From JABDBE01 sp049585795 (GTDB lineage Bacteria > Acidobacteriota > Terriglobia > Terriglobales > Acidobacteriaceae): DNA of 64,000 nucleotides. The notes beneath the pieces were generated by a model. That model saw only the letters and a list, made by a program, of their open reading frames with translations, was not told the DNA's origin and did no database searches. Below, one piece after another: positions 1 through 10,000 of the stretch (the first letter of the stretch is position 1; every line of letters begins with the position of its first letter). The position numbers and the translations under genes are program-made. Where the stretch lies: contig JBAVAQ010000007.1 of assembly GCA_049585795.1 (NCBI GenBank), forward strand, positions 62,001 to 126,000, written 5' to 3'.

Positions 1-1
1 C

Positions 2-1984
2 AGCATCCTCGTGCTGGGTCAGCAACTCACCGATAACCCCGATGGCAACTTGACTCCCAAGCAGGTCGAATTTGCTCGAACCATCCACGGCGCGGGAACG
101 GACCTGCTGAATCTGATCAGCGACATTCTCGATCTGTCGAAGATCGAGTCGGGCACCGTCTCGGTGGAGGCGGAAGAAGTTTTCTTCACCAGCCTGCTGG
201 ATATGGTCGCGCGCCCCTTCCGTCACGAGGCGGAGAATCGGCGGCTCGGATTTGAGGTGCACACCGACCCGCACCTGACTCGTAGCCTCGTCACCGATTC
301 GAAGCGTCTGCAACAGGTGCTCAAAAATCTGTTGTCCAATGCCTTTAAGTTCACCGAACAAGGAGGTGTGCATCTGGCTGTATCGCTCGCGTCGGACGGT
401 TGGAGCGACGATCACCCGATTCTCAACGCGGCCGCTTCGGTCGTGGCTTTTGAAGTGACTGATTCCGGCATCGGCATTCCGTCGGAAAAGCAACGCATCA
501 TCTTCGAGGCTTTCCAGCAGGCGGACGCTGGCACCAGCCGCAAATACGGCGGAACAGGATTGGGGCTGGCGATCAGCCGGGAGCTGGCCAGTCTGCTGGG
601 CGGCGAGATTCAATTGCGCAGCGCGCCCGGGAAGGGAAGCACGTTCACGCTTTATCTGCCGCAGACCTATGCGGGTCCTTCCGTGGCGAGCGCTACGATA
701 GCGGACCGCAAAACACGCTCGGTTACCCCGCCGCTTCAATTGTCTGCGGTACGGACGGCAGAGGCCGCTATCGAGCACGTCCCCGACGACCGCGAGAATC
801 TGCAGCCAGATGATGCAATCTTGCTGATTGTGGAAGACGACCCTCACTACGCCCGAGTGCTGTGCGATCTTTCTCGCGATACCGGATTCAAGGTGCTGGT
901 GGCCATGAAAGGTGCAGAGGCGCTGGCATTGGCTCGTGAGTTCCATCCCACAGCCGTTTCACTGGATGTCTTCTTGCCCGACATGCTGGGCTGGACCGTG
1001 CTCAATCATTTAAAGCAGGACCCGGCCACGCGCCACATCCCAGTCCAGATGCTTACGCTGGATGAAGACCGGCATCACGGCCTGGCTCGTGGCGCATTCG
1101 CTTTCGTGACCAAGCCGACCACGCCCGAGGGACTCGGAGCCGCGTTGACTCGTATTAAGGAATACACTGCCCCACGCCGGAAGCGTTTGTTGGTGGTCGA
1201 AGATAACCCGGCGGAGCAGCTCAGTATCCGCGAATTGCTGGGTTATGACGACATCGATGTTTCGGTCGCCGCCAGTGGCAATGATGCACTCAACCTCCTC
1301 CACCAGCAGCCATTCGATTGCGTGGTTCTCGACTTGCGGCTCCCCGATATGTCGGGCTTCGATGTTCTGGAGCGTCTGCGCGACAATGAAACGCTGAGCG
1401 ATCTGCCGGTGGTCGTGTTTACGGGAAAAGAACTCTCGCTGGAAGAAGACGCCCGTCTGCACACCCTGGCGCGCAGCGTGGTGGTGAAGGGCGTCGAATC
1501 TCCGGAACGGTTGCTCGACGAAACTGCTCTATTCCTGCATCGCGTTGTCGCCGATCTTCCGCCCGAGAAACAGAAAATGCTGGACCGGCTGCATCGTTCG
1601 GACGACGCTTTGGTGGGAAAGAAAGTGTTAGTCGTGGATGACGACGTGCGCAACATCTTCGCGCTGAGCAGCGTACTCGAGCGCAGGGGAATGACCGTCC
1701 TGACCGCTGGGACGGGACGGGAGGCCATCGCAACCCTTGAGTCCACGCCGGAATTGGCCATTGTGCTGATGGACATCATGATGCCCGAGATGGATGGATA
1801 TGAGACGATGCGAGTAATTCGCGAGAACGCGCCCTTCCGGCGCTTGCCCATCATTGCACTGACGGCGAAAGCCATGAAGGGCGACCGCGAGAAGTGTCTC
1901 GAGGCCGGCGCCTCCGAGTACTTGGCGAAGCCCGTCAATACCGAACAATTATTATCTGCGCTTCGCATGTGGCTTCACCGATGA
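2..1984 (+). CDS. Hybrid sensor histidine kinase with three receiver domains (5' end missing)
   Basis: The frame is open from the first bases of the window, so the true start and the phospho-accepting H box lie upstream. What remains begins at the end of the dimerisation helix pair (LDLSKIESG), followed by a HATPase_c domain with N-box (LKNLLSNAFKF), G1 (DSGIGIP) and G2 (GGTGLGLAIS). Three receiver domains follow, at roughly residues 272-385 (LDVFLPDM), 391-510 (LDLRLPDMSG) and 538-655 (MDIMMPEMDG), each with the phospho-acceptor Asp. It probably heads a multistep phosphorelay. The stop overlaps the next gene's ATG by ATGA, so the two are likely co-translated. The ligand and upstream sensor domains cannot be seen. 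Confidence 0.92.
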   Translation, partial: SILVLGQQLTDNPDGNLTPKQVEFARTIHGAGTDLLNLISDILDLSKIESGTVSVEAEEVFFTSLLDMVARPFRHEAENRRLGFEVHTDPHLTRSLVTDSKRLQQVLKNLLSNAFKFTEQGGVHLAVSLASDGWSDDHPILNAAASVVAFEVTDSGIGIPSEKQRIIFEAFQQADAGTSRKYGGTGLGLAISRELASLLGGEIQLRSAPGKGSTFTLYLPQTYAGPSVASATIADRKTRSVTPPLQLSAVRTAEAAIEHVPDDRENLQPDDAILLIVEDDPHYARVLCDLSRDTGFKVLVAMKGAEALALAREFHPTAVSLDVFLPDMLGWTVLNHLKQDPATRHIPVQMLTLDEDRHHGLARGAFAFVTKPTTPEGLGAALTRIKEYTAPRRKRLLVVEDNPAEQLSIRELLGYDDIDVSVAASGNDALNLLHQQPFDCVVLDLRLPDMSGFDVLERLRDNETLSDLPVVVFTGKELSLEEDARLHTLARSVVVKGVESPERLLDETALFLHRVVADLPPEKQKMLDRLHRSDDALVGKKVLVVDDDVRNIFALSSVLERRGMTVLTAGTGREAIATLESTPELAIVLMDIMMPEMDGYETMRVIRENAPFRRLPIIALTAKAMKGDREKCLEAGASEYLAKPVNTEQLLSALRMWLHR

Positions 1985-3651
1985 GTTTTGGCTGGAGTCG
2001 GAGTGGCTTGGCAACTGCGGCAGATGGAGGCATCAAAACAAAAACCATGACTGCGAACCCGAAGGTCAACATTCTCATGGTCGACGATCAGCCAGCCAAG
2101 TTGCTGAGCTATGAGGTAATCCTGGCTGAACTGGGGGAGAATCTGATCAAGGCAACCTCCGGGAAAGAGGCGCTGGAGCACCTGCTGAAAACCGATATCG
2201 CGGTCGTGTTAATGGACGTAAGCATGCCGGATCTCGACGGTTTTGAATTAGCCGCGATGATTCGCCAGCATCCGCGCTTTCAAAAAACCGCCATTATTTT
2301 TATTTCCGCCGTGTACCTGACCGATGTGGATCGCCTAAAGGGATACGAGCGCGGTGCGGTCGACTACATTTCTGTTCCGGTCGTTCCTGAGCTCCTGCGG
2401 GCTAAGGTCAGCATCTTTGCGGAGCTGCACCGTAAGGCGCACCAGCTGGAAGCGCTCAATCATGAATTGGAGCAACGCGTCACCGAACGCACCGATGAAT
2501 TAGCCAGGCGAGCCGAAGCCCTGCAGTTGCTGAACCGCGAACTTGCGCGAAAGAACCAGGAACTCGACGCGATTGTACGTACCGCTCCGGACTTCATTTT
2601 CAGTCGACAGTCCGACGGGGCCAGGGATTACATCAGCGATCGATTTTACGAATACACCGGGGCGACCCCGGGTTCCGGGAGCGGGTTCGGTTGGCTGGAA
2701 TTTGTGCATGCCGATGACAAAGATCGAACCATGGCGCAGTGGATGCACTGTGTTCAGTCCGGCGAGAACTATGAATCCGAATACCGCATGCGCGGGAAAG
2801 ATGGACAGTACCGCTGGTTCCGGGCTCGGGCTGTGCCCATTCAGGACCTCGAGGGTAAGATCCTCAAATGGTATGGAACCTGCTCAGACATTCACGACAG
2901 CAAAGTGGTGGAACAGTCGATGCGCGATAGCGCAATTCAATTAGAGAGAATGGTGGATGACAGAACCGCCGCTCTCCGGCGGCTTTCTGTTCGCCTGCTG
3001 ACTATGCAGGATGACGAACGCCGGCGCATCGCGCGAGAACTGCACGATGGTTTAGGGCAGGAACTTGCCGCCGCCAAAATGATGATGGACGGCATTCGCG
3101 GAACCAAGAGCGTTCAGGCAAACCAGAAGGCCGCGACCGAAGCCAGCGAAACCATTGATCGCGCCATCCAGCAAGTGCGCAGTTTATCCCATCTCTTGCA
3201 TCCACCCTTGCTGGATGAAGTCGGGCTGCTGTCGGCGCTTCAGTGGTATTTGGATGGTCTTTCCAAGCGCAGTGGTATCGAAACCTCTCTTGATGTTCAG
3301 CCGCGCGAGTTCCCGCGGCTCCCGGTGGAGTTGGAAACTGCCATTTTCAGAATCATTCAAGAGGCTCTCACCAACGTCTATCGGCATTCGGGGGCGCGGA
3401 AAGCATGGGTCACCCTGGAACAGGCAGAAAATCACGTGCTGGTAAAAATACGCGATGACGGGAAAGGAATCGAAAATCCAATCGCCGAGCTGCGGCCGGG
3501 CAGTATCGGGATTGGCATCGGAGGCATGAGCCAGCGAGCGAAAGAATTTGGGGGGGAATTAAAGCTAGTGAACGCCGACCCTGGCACGCTGGTGGAGGTT
3601 GCTATCCCATCTCTTAATCCGGTCAGACCGAAGACCCATGCGATGGCTTGA
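1981..3651 (+). CDS. Receiver-PAS-histidine kinase (HisKA_3 / NarX-type)
   Basis: A 556-residue protein with an N-terminal receiver domain (NILMVDDQPAKLL near residue 30, acceptor Asp in LMDVSMPDLDG near 79), a coiled linker, a PAS/PAC module (about 190-305), a HisKA_3 dimerisation domain with H box ERRRIARELHDG (His about 355) and a HATPase_c domain (NVYRHSGA, DDGKGI, GIGGMSQRA). HisKA_3 kinases normally pair with NarL/FixJ-type regulators, but none is adjacent. It probably receives phosphate or input from the hybrid kinase it overlaps. I chose the ATG at 1981 because it forms an ATGA overlap with the upstream stop; an alternative ATG at 2047 has a GGAGG about 16 bases upstream and would begin just before the receiver fold. 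Confidence 0.9.
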   Translation: MSFGWSRSGLATAADGGIKTKTMTANPKVNILMVDDQPAKLLSYEVILAELGENLIKATSGKEALEHLLKTDIAVVLMDVSMPDLDGFELAAMIRQHPRFQKTAIIFISAVYLTDVDRLKGYERGAVDYISVPVVPELLRAKVSIFAELHRKAHQLEALNHELEQRVTERTDELARRAEALQLLNRELARKNQELDAIVRTAPDFIFSRQSDGARDYISDRFYEYTGATPGSGSGFGWLEFVHADDKDRTMAQWMHCVQSGENYESEYRMRGKDGQYRWFRARAVPIQDLEGKILKWYGTCSDIHDSKVVEQSMRDSAIQLERMVDDRTAALRRLSVRLLTMQDDERRRIARELHDGLGQELAAAKMMMDGIRGTKSVQANQKAATEASETIDRAIQQVRSLSHLLHPPLLDEVGLLSALQWYLDGLSKRSGIETSLDVQPREFPRLPVELETAIFRIIQEALTNVYRHSGARKAWVTLEQAENHVLVKIRDDGKGIENPIAELRPGSIGIGIGGMSQRAKEFGGELKLVNADPGTLVEVAIPSLNPVRPKTHAMA

Positions 3652-3713
3652 GAGCCTCTTCAGCAAAATGCCACAACCTGCGGCGATGTTTTGCTCGTCC
3701 TCGCTGATCTCCG

Positions 3714-4115
3714 TTACCCGCGGGTGCCGGTCGCAGAACCCCCTTCTGCAGAGAACTGTTTCCGAACCTTATCGCCCATATCGTGGACTCTTCCTGCTAT
3801 TACGTTCCGCGTTTCTTCGCCGCTGGCCGGCGCCAGCATCAGGCCTGCTCCCAATCCGATTCCGATTCCTGCCGTAAAAAGAAGAGCGTTGCGAAGAACG
3901 TCGCTGTCCTCGCCGCGTATCGCTTTCGACGCTCTCGCCATTCGCTCGGCCGCAACTTCGTACTTTTCCTGGGCAGCATCGCGCAAGCCCTGGGCGGCAT
4001 CGCGCAAATCTCCGAATGGCTTGGCGCCACGATCCCGCATGCTTTTGCTGGCGCTGTCTGATTGTTCAACCAGATAAAGGCCGACTCCCAGCAGAGTTTT
4101 GAGCAACTTGTTCAT
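3714..4115 (-). CDS. YtxH-type small membrane protein
   Basis: A 133-residue protein. An N-terminal hydrophobic stretch (LLKTLLGVGLYLVEQSD) is followed by a charged helical region, then a glycine-rich membrane helix (LLFTAGIGIGLGAGLMLAPA) running into SGEETRN, which is the YtxH/general-stress signature. Proteins of this family are small stress-associated membrane proteins of unclear biochemical role. The ATG at 4115 is preceded by AAAGGA at good spacing; an upstream in-frame start would add 11 residues with no ribosome site. It converges on the kinase gene that ends at 3651. Confidence 0.75.
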   Translation of the reverse strand: MNKLLKTLLGVGLYLVEQSDSASKSMRDRGAKPFGDLRDAAQGLRDAAQEKYEVAAERMARASKAIRGEDSDVLRNALLFTAGIGIGLGAGLMLAPASGEETRNVIAGRVHDMGDKVRKQFSAEGGSATGTRG

Positions 4116-4486
4116 AGAGTTTCCTTTCGATGAGGCCGCAGTTCTCATAAAGAGAACGATAGCATCTAAATCTTTCCGCGGCCATCAAGTCAATGCTGTA
4201 GGTGCAGGCCATAGTTTGCGTACCCAGCGAGACGCACCATGCCTGGAGATCAGTTTGCGATGCGCTGATCCTGGCCCTGATGGCAAATCAAGTACGCTTC
4301 GGGCAACCCAGGTAAAGACTTGTACAACCAAGAGCGGAGCGCAAAAGCGAAACGGTGGGAGACATTGTGAAACAGCAAGATCGTTCGTGGCCGCCCTTGG
4401 TTGGTCCCTCCCTCTGGGACACGGCGTCAACTTACAAATTTGCCCGCAGAAAATCTGACTCGATGCGAGTTTTCGGAGGTGAGGGG
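4116..4486. other. Divergent intergenic region
   Basis: This gap separates the minus-strand YtxH gene from the plus-strand receiver gene and should hold promoters for both. The frame upstream of the receiver gene stays open back to 4355, but that stretch has no receiver-like content. I see no repeat, RNA gene or clear terminator here. Confidence 0.5.
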
Positions 4487-4897
4487 ATGCCGGTTCGAAT
4501 CCTAATCGCGGATGATGACATGACCATTCGCCATCTGCTTCGCAGGATATTGGAAGAACGCCCGGGCTGGGTGGTCTGCGGGGAAGCCGTCAACGGCAAC
4601 GATGCAGTGGCCCAGACCGAACAACTGGCGCCCGATCTCGCCATTATCGATTTGGCTATGCCTGACAAGAACGGAATCGAGGCCGCGCGCGAGATATTCG
4701 CCCACTCCCCTTTGACTACGATGCTCCTGCTGACCGTGCAAGAGGTGTCGTCAGAACTGGCTCGAGCCGCTCGCGAAGCCGGCTTTCGGGGAGCGGTGAC
4801 CAAGGCGAGCGGCAGCGAAGTCGTCGTCGCAGTCGAAGCTCTTTTAGGCCGGGGCACATTCTTTGCCATCGAGGGATCGTCGAGTGCCCCGAACTAA
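4487..4897 (+). CDS. Single-domain response regulator (CheY-like)
   Basis: A 136-residue protein consisting of a receiver domain only: the acidic pocket is ADDD near residues 8-11, the acceptor Asp is in IIDLAMPDKNG, the conserved Thr in LLLTVQ and the Lys in VTKAS. There is no DNA-binding output domain, so it probably acts as a phosphorelay shuttle or by protein contact. The ATG at 4487 is preceded by GGAGGTGA (4475-4482), which decides the start over an upstream ATG at 4463. The nearby kinases at 1-3651 are plausible partners, but this is inferred from proximity. Confidence 0.88.
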   Translation: MPVRILIADDDMTIRHLLRRILEERPGWVVCGEAVNGNDAVAQTEQLAPDLAIIDLAMPDKNGIEAAREIFAHSPLTTMLLLTVQEVSSELARAAREAGFRGAVTKASGSEVVVAVEALLGRGTFFAIEGSSSAPN

Positions 4898-5215
4898 AGC
4901 ATTGCGGATACGGTGTTTACCCGATTGCTACCTCCGGTGGCGTGGGGTAGCTTAGCGGGGTTCGACTCTGCGCTTGGTGCTCGTGGCTCTCGGCGCAGGT
5001 GCGGCGGTCGTGGGTTCCTCTCGCCAATGCTGACGTTCGAACCCTCACGGCCGCCTTTTGTGTTTATACCTGGTGACCGAAATGGCAGACGCCGTCGCCT
5101 GTTATTCGGTATTATTATGGCTATAAACGGGGCCGTGCCAGATGAGCGACGCTCACCCAATCAGAATTTCAATTAATTGCCATCCCTTCAAGAGGCAGTC
5201 AATTTAGGACCCACT
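4898..5215 (+). other. Intergenic region with strong inverted repeats
   Basis: No credible gene. Two stem candidates are visible: CTGCGC near 4967 pairing with GCGCAG near 4993, and a longer imperfect stem whose arms are 5003-5017 and 5039-5055 (GGCGG/CCGCC, CGTG/CACG, GGTTC/GAACC), followed by TTTTGTGTTT at 5056-5065. The second looks like a large terminator or the end of a structured RNA. A small open frame at 4913-5176 has no recognisable content. Confidence 0.4.
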
Positions 5216-7033
5216 ATGGCGGAGGAGAGTTTCTGGAGCGGTTGGCGCGATCGTCTGGCAGCTCTGCGCAACATACCTCCGGTTCTCGGAATCGTGTGGC
5301 AATCGGGCCCGGCCGTGGTGACCGGAGGGTTGCTTTTCCGTTTGTTCGCTTCGCTGCTGCCCATGGCGCTACTGTGGGTCACGAAGTTGATCATTGACAG
5401 CATTGTGCACGCTGCCTCGACCCATCAACCCGTACAGCCGCACTTCTGGTGGCTGGTGGCTACGGAATTCGGGTTAGCGGTTCTAAGTACCATTCTCACG
5501 CGAATCATCGATTATTTGGATTCTCTTCTGGCGGATAAGTACACCCGCCACGTCAGCATTCGGGTCATGAAACACGCGGCGGAACTAGATATTTTGGCCT
5601 ACGAAGACCCGGTCTTTTACGACCGGCTGGACCGGGCTAGGGTTCAGGCAACGGACCGTCTGGGAATGATCCAATCGATTGGGCGTCTGGTGCAGCAGGT
5701 CGCGACCGTGGTTTCCCTCTCCATTTCGATCATGCTCTTCTCGCCCTGGCTCATGCTGCTGCTGATCGTCGGAGTCGTTCCCGCATTTCTCGGGGAGAGC
5801 CATTTTGCATTTCTGGGATATGCCAAGAACTTCCGGCAAACCCCGATCCGAAGGCAACTCGATTACTTGCGCATCCTCGGCGGCAGCCGGGAGGCGGCGA
5901 AGGAACTCAAGCTATTTAACTTAAACGGCTTTCTTACCGACCGCTTTACCCGTCTTTCGGATGAGATCTACGCCGAAAACGTCGCTTTATCGCGGCGCAG
6001 GTTGATTGCCGGATCATTCTTGTCGCTGATAGGCACCATGGGTTACTACGCGGCCTACGTTTTCGTGATCTGGCGCACGTTGGCGGGAGAACTCACGATC
6101 GGTACGCTTACTTTTCTCGCCGGCGCCATTCTGCAGGCCAGCACCAATATCCAGCAGATTTTTTCTACGCTTTCCGGTATCGCGGACCAGGCCTTGTTCC
6201 TCACCGATCTTTTGGCATTCTTTGGCATGCAGCCCACCATCCGCTCCAAGCCGAATGCGCTTCCGGCTCCGAGGCCGATCGTGCGCGGTTTCGAATTCCG
6301 CGACGTGTCGTTTCGATATCCGGGCAGTCCGCGGATTATTCTCGACCACCTGGATTTCCGTCTGCGCCCCGGCGAGCGGGTCGCGTTGATCGGGGAAAAC
6401 GGCCAGGGTAAAACCACCATCGTCAAGCTGATTACCCGGCTCTACGATCCGACAGAAGGACAAATCCTGCTGGATGGCGTCGATCTGCGAGATTACAGTC
6501 TTGAGGACCTTTATCGTGAGATTGGCGTCATTTTTCAGGACTTCATGCGATACGAATTGACCGCTCGGGAAAACATTGCGGTGGGCCGCGTCGAGGAACT
6601 CGATAATCTCGCACTTTTGCGGGCAGCCGCCAAAAAGAGCATGGCGGAGAACGTCATTGGCCGGCTGCCGCGCGGCTACGACCAGATGTTAGGGGGTCGG
6701 TTCGACGGTGGTCTCGATCTTTCCGGCGGAGAGTGGCAGAAGGTTGCTCTCGCTCGCGCCTACCTGCGCGACGCGCAACTTCTCATTCTCGATGAGCCGA
6801 CAGCCGCACTGGACGCACGTAGTGAGTTCGAAGTGTTTCACCGCTTTGCTGAACTGACCGCCGGAAAGATGGCGCTCTTTATTTCTCACAGATTCTCTAC
6901 CGTGCGCATGGCGGATCGCATCGTAGTACTCGACCACGGCAGGATTGCCGAAGAGGGAAGTCACGACCAACTGGCGGGTTTGGGCGGTCGTTACGCAGAA
7001 ATGTTCGAAATGCAAGCCGCCAGTTATCGCTAA
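5216..7033 (+). CDS. ABC exporter, fused permease and ATPase
   Basis: A 605-residue half-transporter. The N-terminal half is a six-helix exporter-type membrane domain; the C-terminal half is the ATPase with Walker A GENGQGKTT (about residue 392), Q-loop IFQDF, signature LSGGEWQ (about 501), Walker B LLILDEPTAALD (about 522-533) and H-loop SHR. It would work as a homodimer. Only 12 bases separate it from the glucan synthase-like gene, so the two are probably one operon; by analogy with NdvA/ChvA next to NdvB/ChvB I infer glucan export, but the protein does not strike me as a close NdvA relative. The ATG at 5216 (AGGA upstream) is preferred to a TTG at 5177. Confidence 0.85.
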   Translation: MAEESFWSGWRDRLAALRNIPPVLGIVWQSGPAVVTGGLLFRLFASLLPMALLWVTKLIIDSIVHAASTHQPVQPHFWWLVATEFGLAVLSTILTRIIDYLDSLLADKYTRHVSIRVMKHAAELDILAYEDPVFYDRLDRARVQATDRLGMIQSIGRLVQQVATVVSLSISIMLFSPWLMLLLIVGVVPAFLGESHFAFLGYAKNFRQTPIRRQLDYLRILGGSREAAKELKLFNLNGFLTDRFTRLSDEIYAENVALSRRRLIAGSFLSLIGTMGYYAAYVFVIWRTLAGELTIGTLTFLAGAILQASTNIQQIFSTLSGIADQALFLTDLLAFFGMQPTIRSKPNALPAPRPIVRGFEFRDVSFRYPGSPRIILDHLDFRLRPGERVALIGENGQGKTTIVKLITRLYDPTEGQILLDGVDLRDYSLEDLYREIGVIFQDFMRYELTARENIAVGRVEELDNLALLRAAAKKSMAENVIGRLPRGYDQMLGGRFDGGLDLSGGEWQKVALARAYLRDAQLLILDEPTAALDARSEFEVFHRFAELTAGKMALFISHRFSTVRMADRIVVLDHGRIAEEGSHDQLAGLGGRYAEMFEMQAASYR

Positions 7034-7045
7034 GAAACTTACAGG

Positions 7046-10000
7046 ATGCAGCAAAACGTCCATCTGGAAATGATTAACTCAGAAACCGAACGTATAGTCG
7101 ACTTCTCGGAAGAATCCGCGGCGAACGAGGCGGTTTTGCGCTCCCAAGCCGCGGAACTGGCGCAGAGTCTTTCCTGGCTGCCCAGCGAAAACTCGTCACG
7201 GGCATTTGTTGAGCGCTGCCGTCACTTGTCCAAAGTCCTCAAACCCTTGCTGAGAAGGCTGGATGTACCGTTGCCTGGCTCCCCTGTTTCGGATGACTCG
7301 CGCTGGCTGCACGACAACGTTTATCTCATCATTTCAGAATTTGAGGGTGCGAGCGAAACCCTTAAGCTCAGGCGAAAAACTCCTCATGTTCGAACTCCCA
7401 GCGGCACGGTGGTTCCAAGAGTGGCCGTCCTGGCCGAGGGTTATCTGGGAGCAACCGCATATCAGTTCACCGAAAAGACTTTCGCTTCTTATGTCGAGGC
7501 ATTTCAGGAACAGACAGTCCTCAACACCAAAGAACTATGGGCCCTGGTCCCCGTGCTCAAGCTGGTTTTGCTAGAGCAGATTGCAGTTCGAGGCTCTCAG
7601 CTGATTGCTAATCTCTCGGGAACGTACGATGTCGGTGTATGCGTGCGCAGTCTGCGGGACGTCGCCCAGGCGTCCTGGAAAGATATTCTCGAACCGCTGA
7701 TTCTCCCCGATCACATCCTCCGTGAAGATCCGGCGGGAGCGTACGCCCGGATGGATCTTGACAGTCGCGACCTGTATCGAAGCCAGCTTGTCGACATCGC
7801 CGAGCGCGCCGATGTCAGCGAAATCCAGGTTGCCCAAGAAGTGGTAGCGCTCGCGCGACAAGCGCAGAAACAGAAGCAGGCGGATCCACGTGTTTCCCAG
7901 CGCTGTTCGCACGTCGGTTATTACCTCCTTGCGGAAGGAACCACTCTGCTTCACCGGAGAGTGGGCTTCAGACCTACGTTCTACCAGCGAATATCGGCGC
8001 TTCTCCGCAGATACCCCGACGAGTTTTACCTCACAACCATCCAGTTGATCACTTTGGCTGTCATGTCGGGGATTGTTCTGCTCCTGATCGAGTCCCAATA
8101 TTCGCCTGAACTTGTTCTATTCTCAATGTTGGCGTTATTTCTGCCCTGCTCGCAAGCTGCTGTGCAACTGACAAATTACTTGATCACAGCCTTGCTACAG
8201 CCGCAGATTCTCCCCAAGCTCGACTTGTCCGAAGGCATTCCTGACGATTGTGTAACCTTCGTCGCCGTGCCTAGTCTGCTCCTGAATGACAGCCAGGTCC
8301 GCAAGCTGGTTGACGATCTGGAGGTACGCTTTCTCGGCAACCATGATCAAAACATCCATTTTGCACTTTTGACAGACCTGCCTGACTCGCGCTCGGAACC
8401 TCGCGAAGACGATCCCCTGGTGGATCTGTCTTCAGAACTGATAACCGGGCTGAACGAGAAATACGCCGGTCGCGGGATGGGATCGTTTCTTCTCTTTCAC
8501 CGCCACCGCGTTTATAACCCGAGAGAAGAAGTCTGGATGGGATGGGAACGCAAGCGCGGCAAACTGATGGATCTGAACCGCCTGCTGCGCAACCAATACG
8601 ATAGCTTCCCCATCAAGGTTGGCGATCTCTCCGTCTTGTCGCGAGTTCGTTTTGTGATTACGCTCGACTCCGACACCGAGCTGCCGCGAGGGTCCGCACA
8701 ACGCATGGTGGGAGCTTTGGCCCACCCTTTAAATCAGGCGATCATCGATCCGGAGAAGAACATCGTCGTCGCCGGTTATGGCATTTTGCAACCCCGCGTG
8801 GGCGTAAGCGTGCAAAGTACAGCTCGCTCGCGTCTGGCAAACATCTACTCGGGAGAAACCGGATTCGACATCTATACCCGGGCGATTTCCGATCTCTATC
8901 AGGATCTCTACGGCGAAGGCATCTTCGCCGGAAAAGGAATCTATGAAGTTGATACTGTGCGTCAGGTCCTCGACCGTCGCTTCCCGCGTAATGCATTGCT
9001 CAGTCACGATCTGATCGAAGGCGCCTACGCGCGCGCGGGGCTAGCCAGCGACATCGAGGTCATTGAAAGTTACCCTTCGCATTACAGCGCCTACAATCGC
9101 CGCAAACATCGCTGGCTGCGCGGAGACTGGCAAATTGCAGGATGGTTACTCCCGCGCGTTCCCGATGAATCGGGACAGCGGGTTCCCAATCCAATCTCGA
9201 TTACCGCCCAGTGGAAGATTCTGGACAACCTCCGGCGCAGCCTGGTTGAACCTGCCACCTTATTGTTGTTTGTGCTCGGCTGGGTCGTGCTGCCCGGATC
9301 GCCCGTATATTGGACGCTCGCCACCCTGGCCATTTTGTTTGTGCCTACGTGGTGCCAATTTGTGTTCGAGTTGATTCGCGCCGCGATCAAGGAAAAATCA
9401 GAAATTGCTCGCGATGCCGTGGATGCACTCTTCGCTGCGAACATCAATGTCTTCCTGACTCTGACCTTTCTCGCGCATCAAATGCTGCTGTCCCTGGATG
9501 CGGTCGTACGAACCCTCGTCCGGCGCATCGTGACGCGGCAACGGCTCTTGCAATGGGAAACCGCCGCCGAAGCGGAGAATGGCGCCTCCAGCCGCACGAC
9601 CCTCGATACTTACTTGGATTGGACGCCCGCTCTTGCGCTCGGGTTAGGCATTCTAGTCTGGTTTGTGCGCCCCCGCGCTCTTCCCGCCGCTCTGCCAATC
9701 CTTCTGCTGTGGGCAAGTAGCAAATGGTTGTCGCTCTGGCTGAATCGCCCGCCCCGCGCCCTGCGCGCCGAAGTGCCCGACAAGGATGAACTGTTGCTCC
9801 GCCGCGCTGCGCTCCGTACCTGGCGATACTTCGACGAATTCAGTACCGAAGAACACAACTGGCTGCTCCCCGACAACGTGCAGGAGGAACCACCCGCCAT
9901 CGCAGCCCGCATCTCGCCGACCAACCTTGGTCTGCTTCTGAACGCGCGGCAGGTGGCATGCGAGTTTGGATATCTCACGGTTCCCGAGTTCGCGCTGCAG

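Noticed and set aside
4960..5050. tRNA-like strings (GTAGCTTAGCGG, GGGTTCGACTC, GTTCGAACCC)
   Set aside because: No consistent acceptor, D, anticodon and T stems can be assembled on either strand; the GTTCGAACCC part is explained by the long hairpin at 5003-5055.
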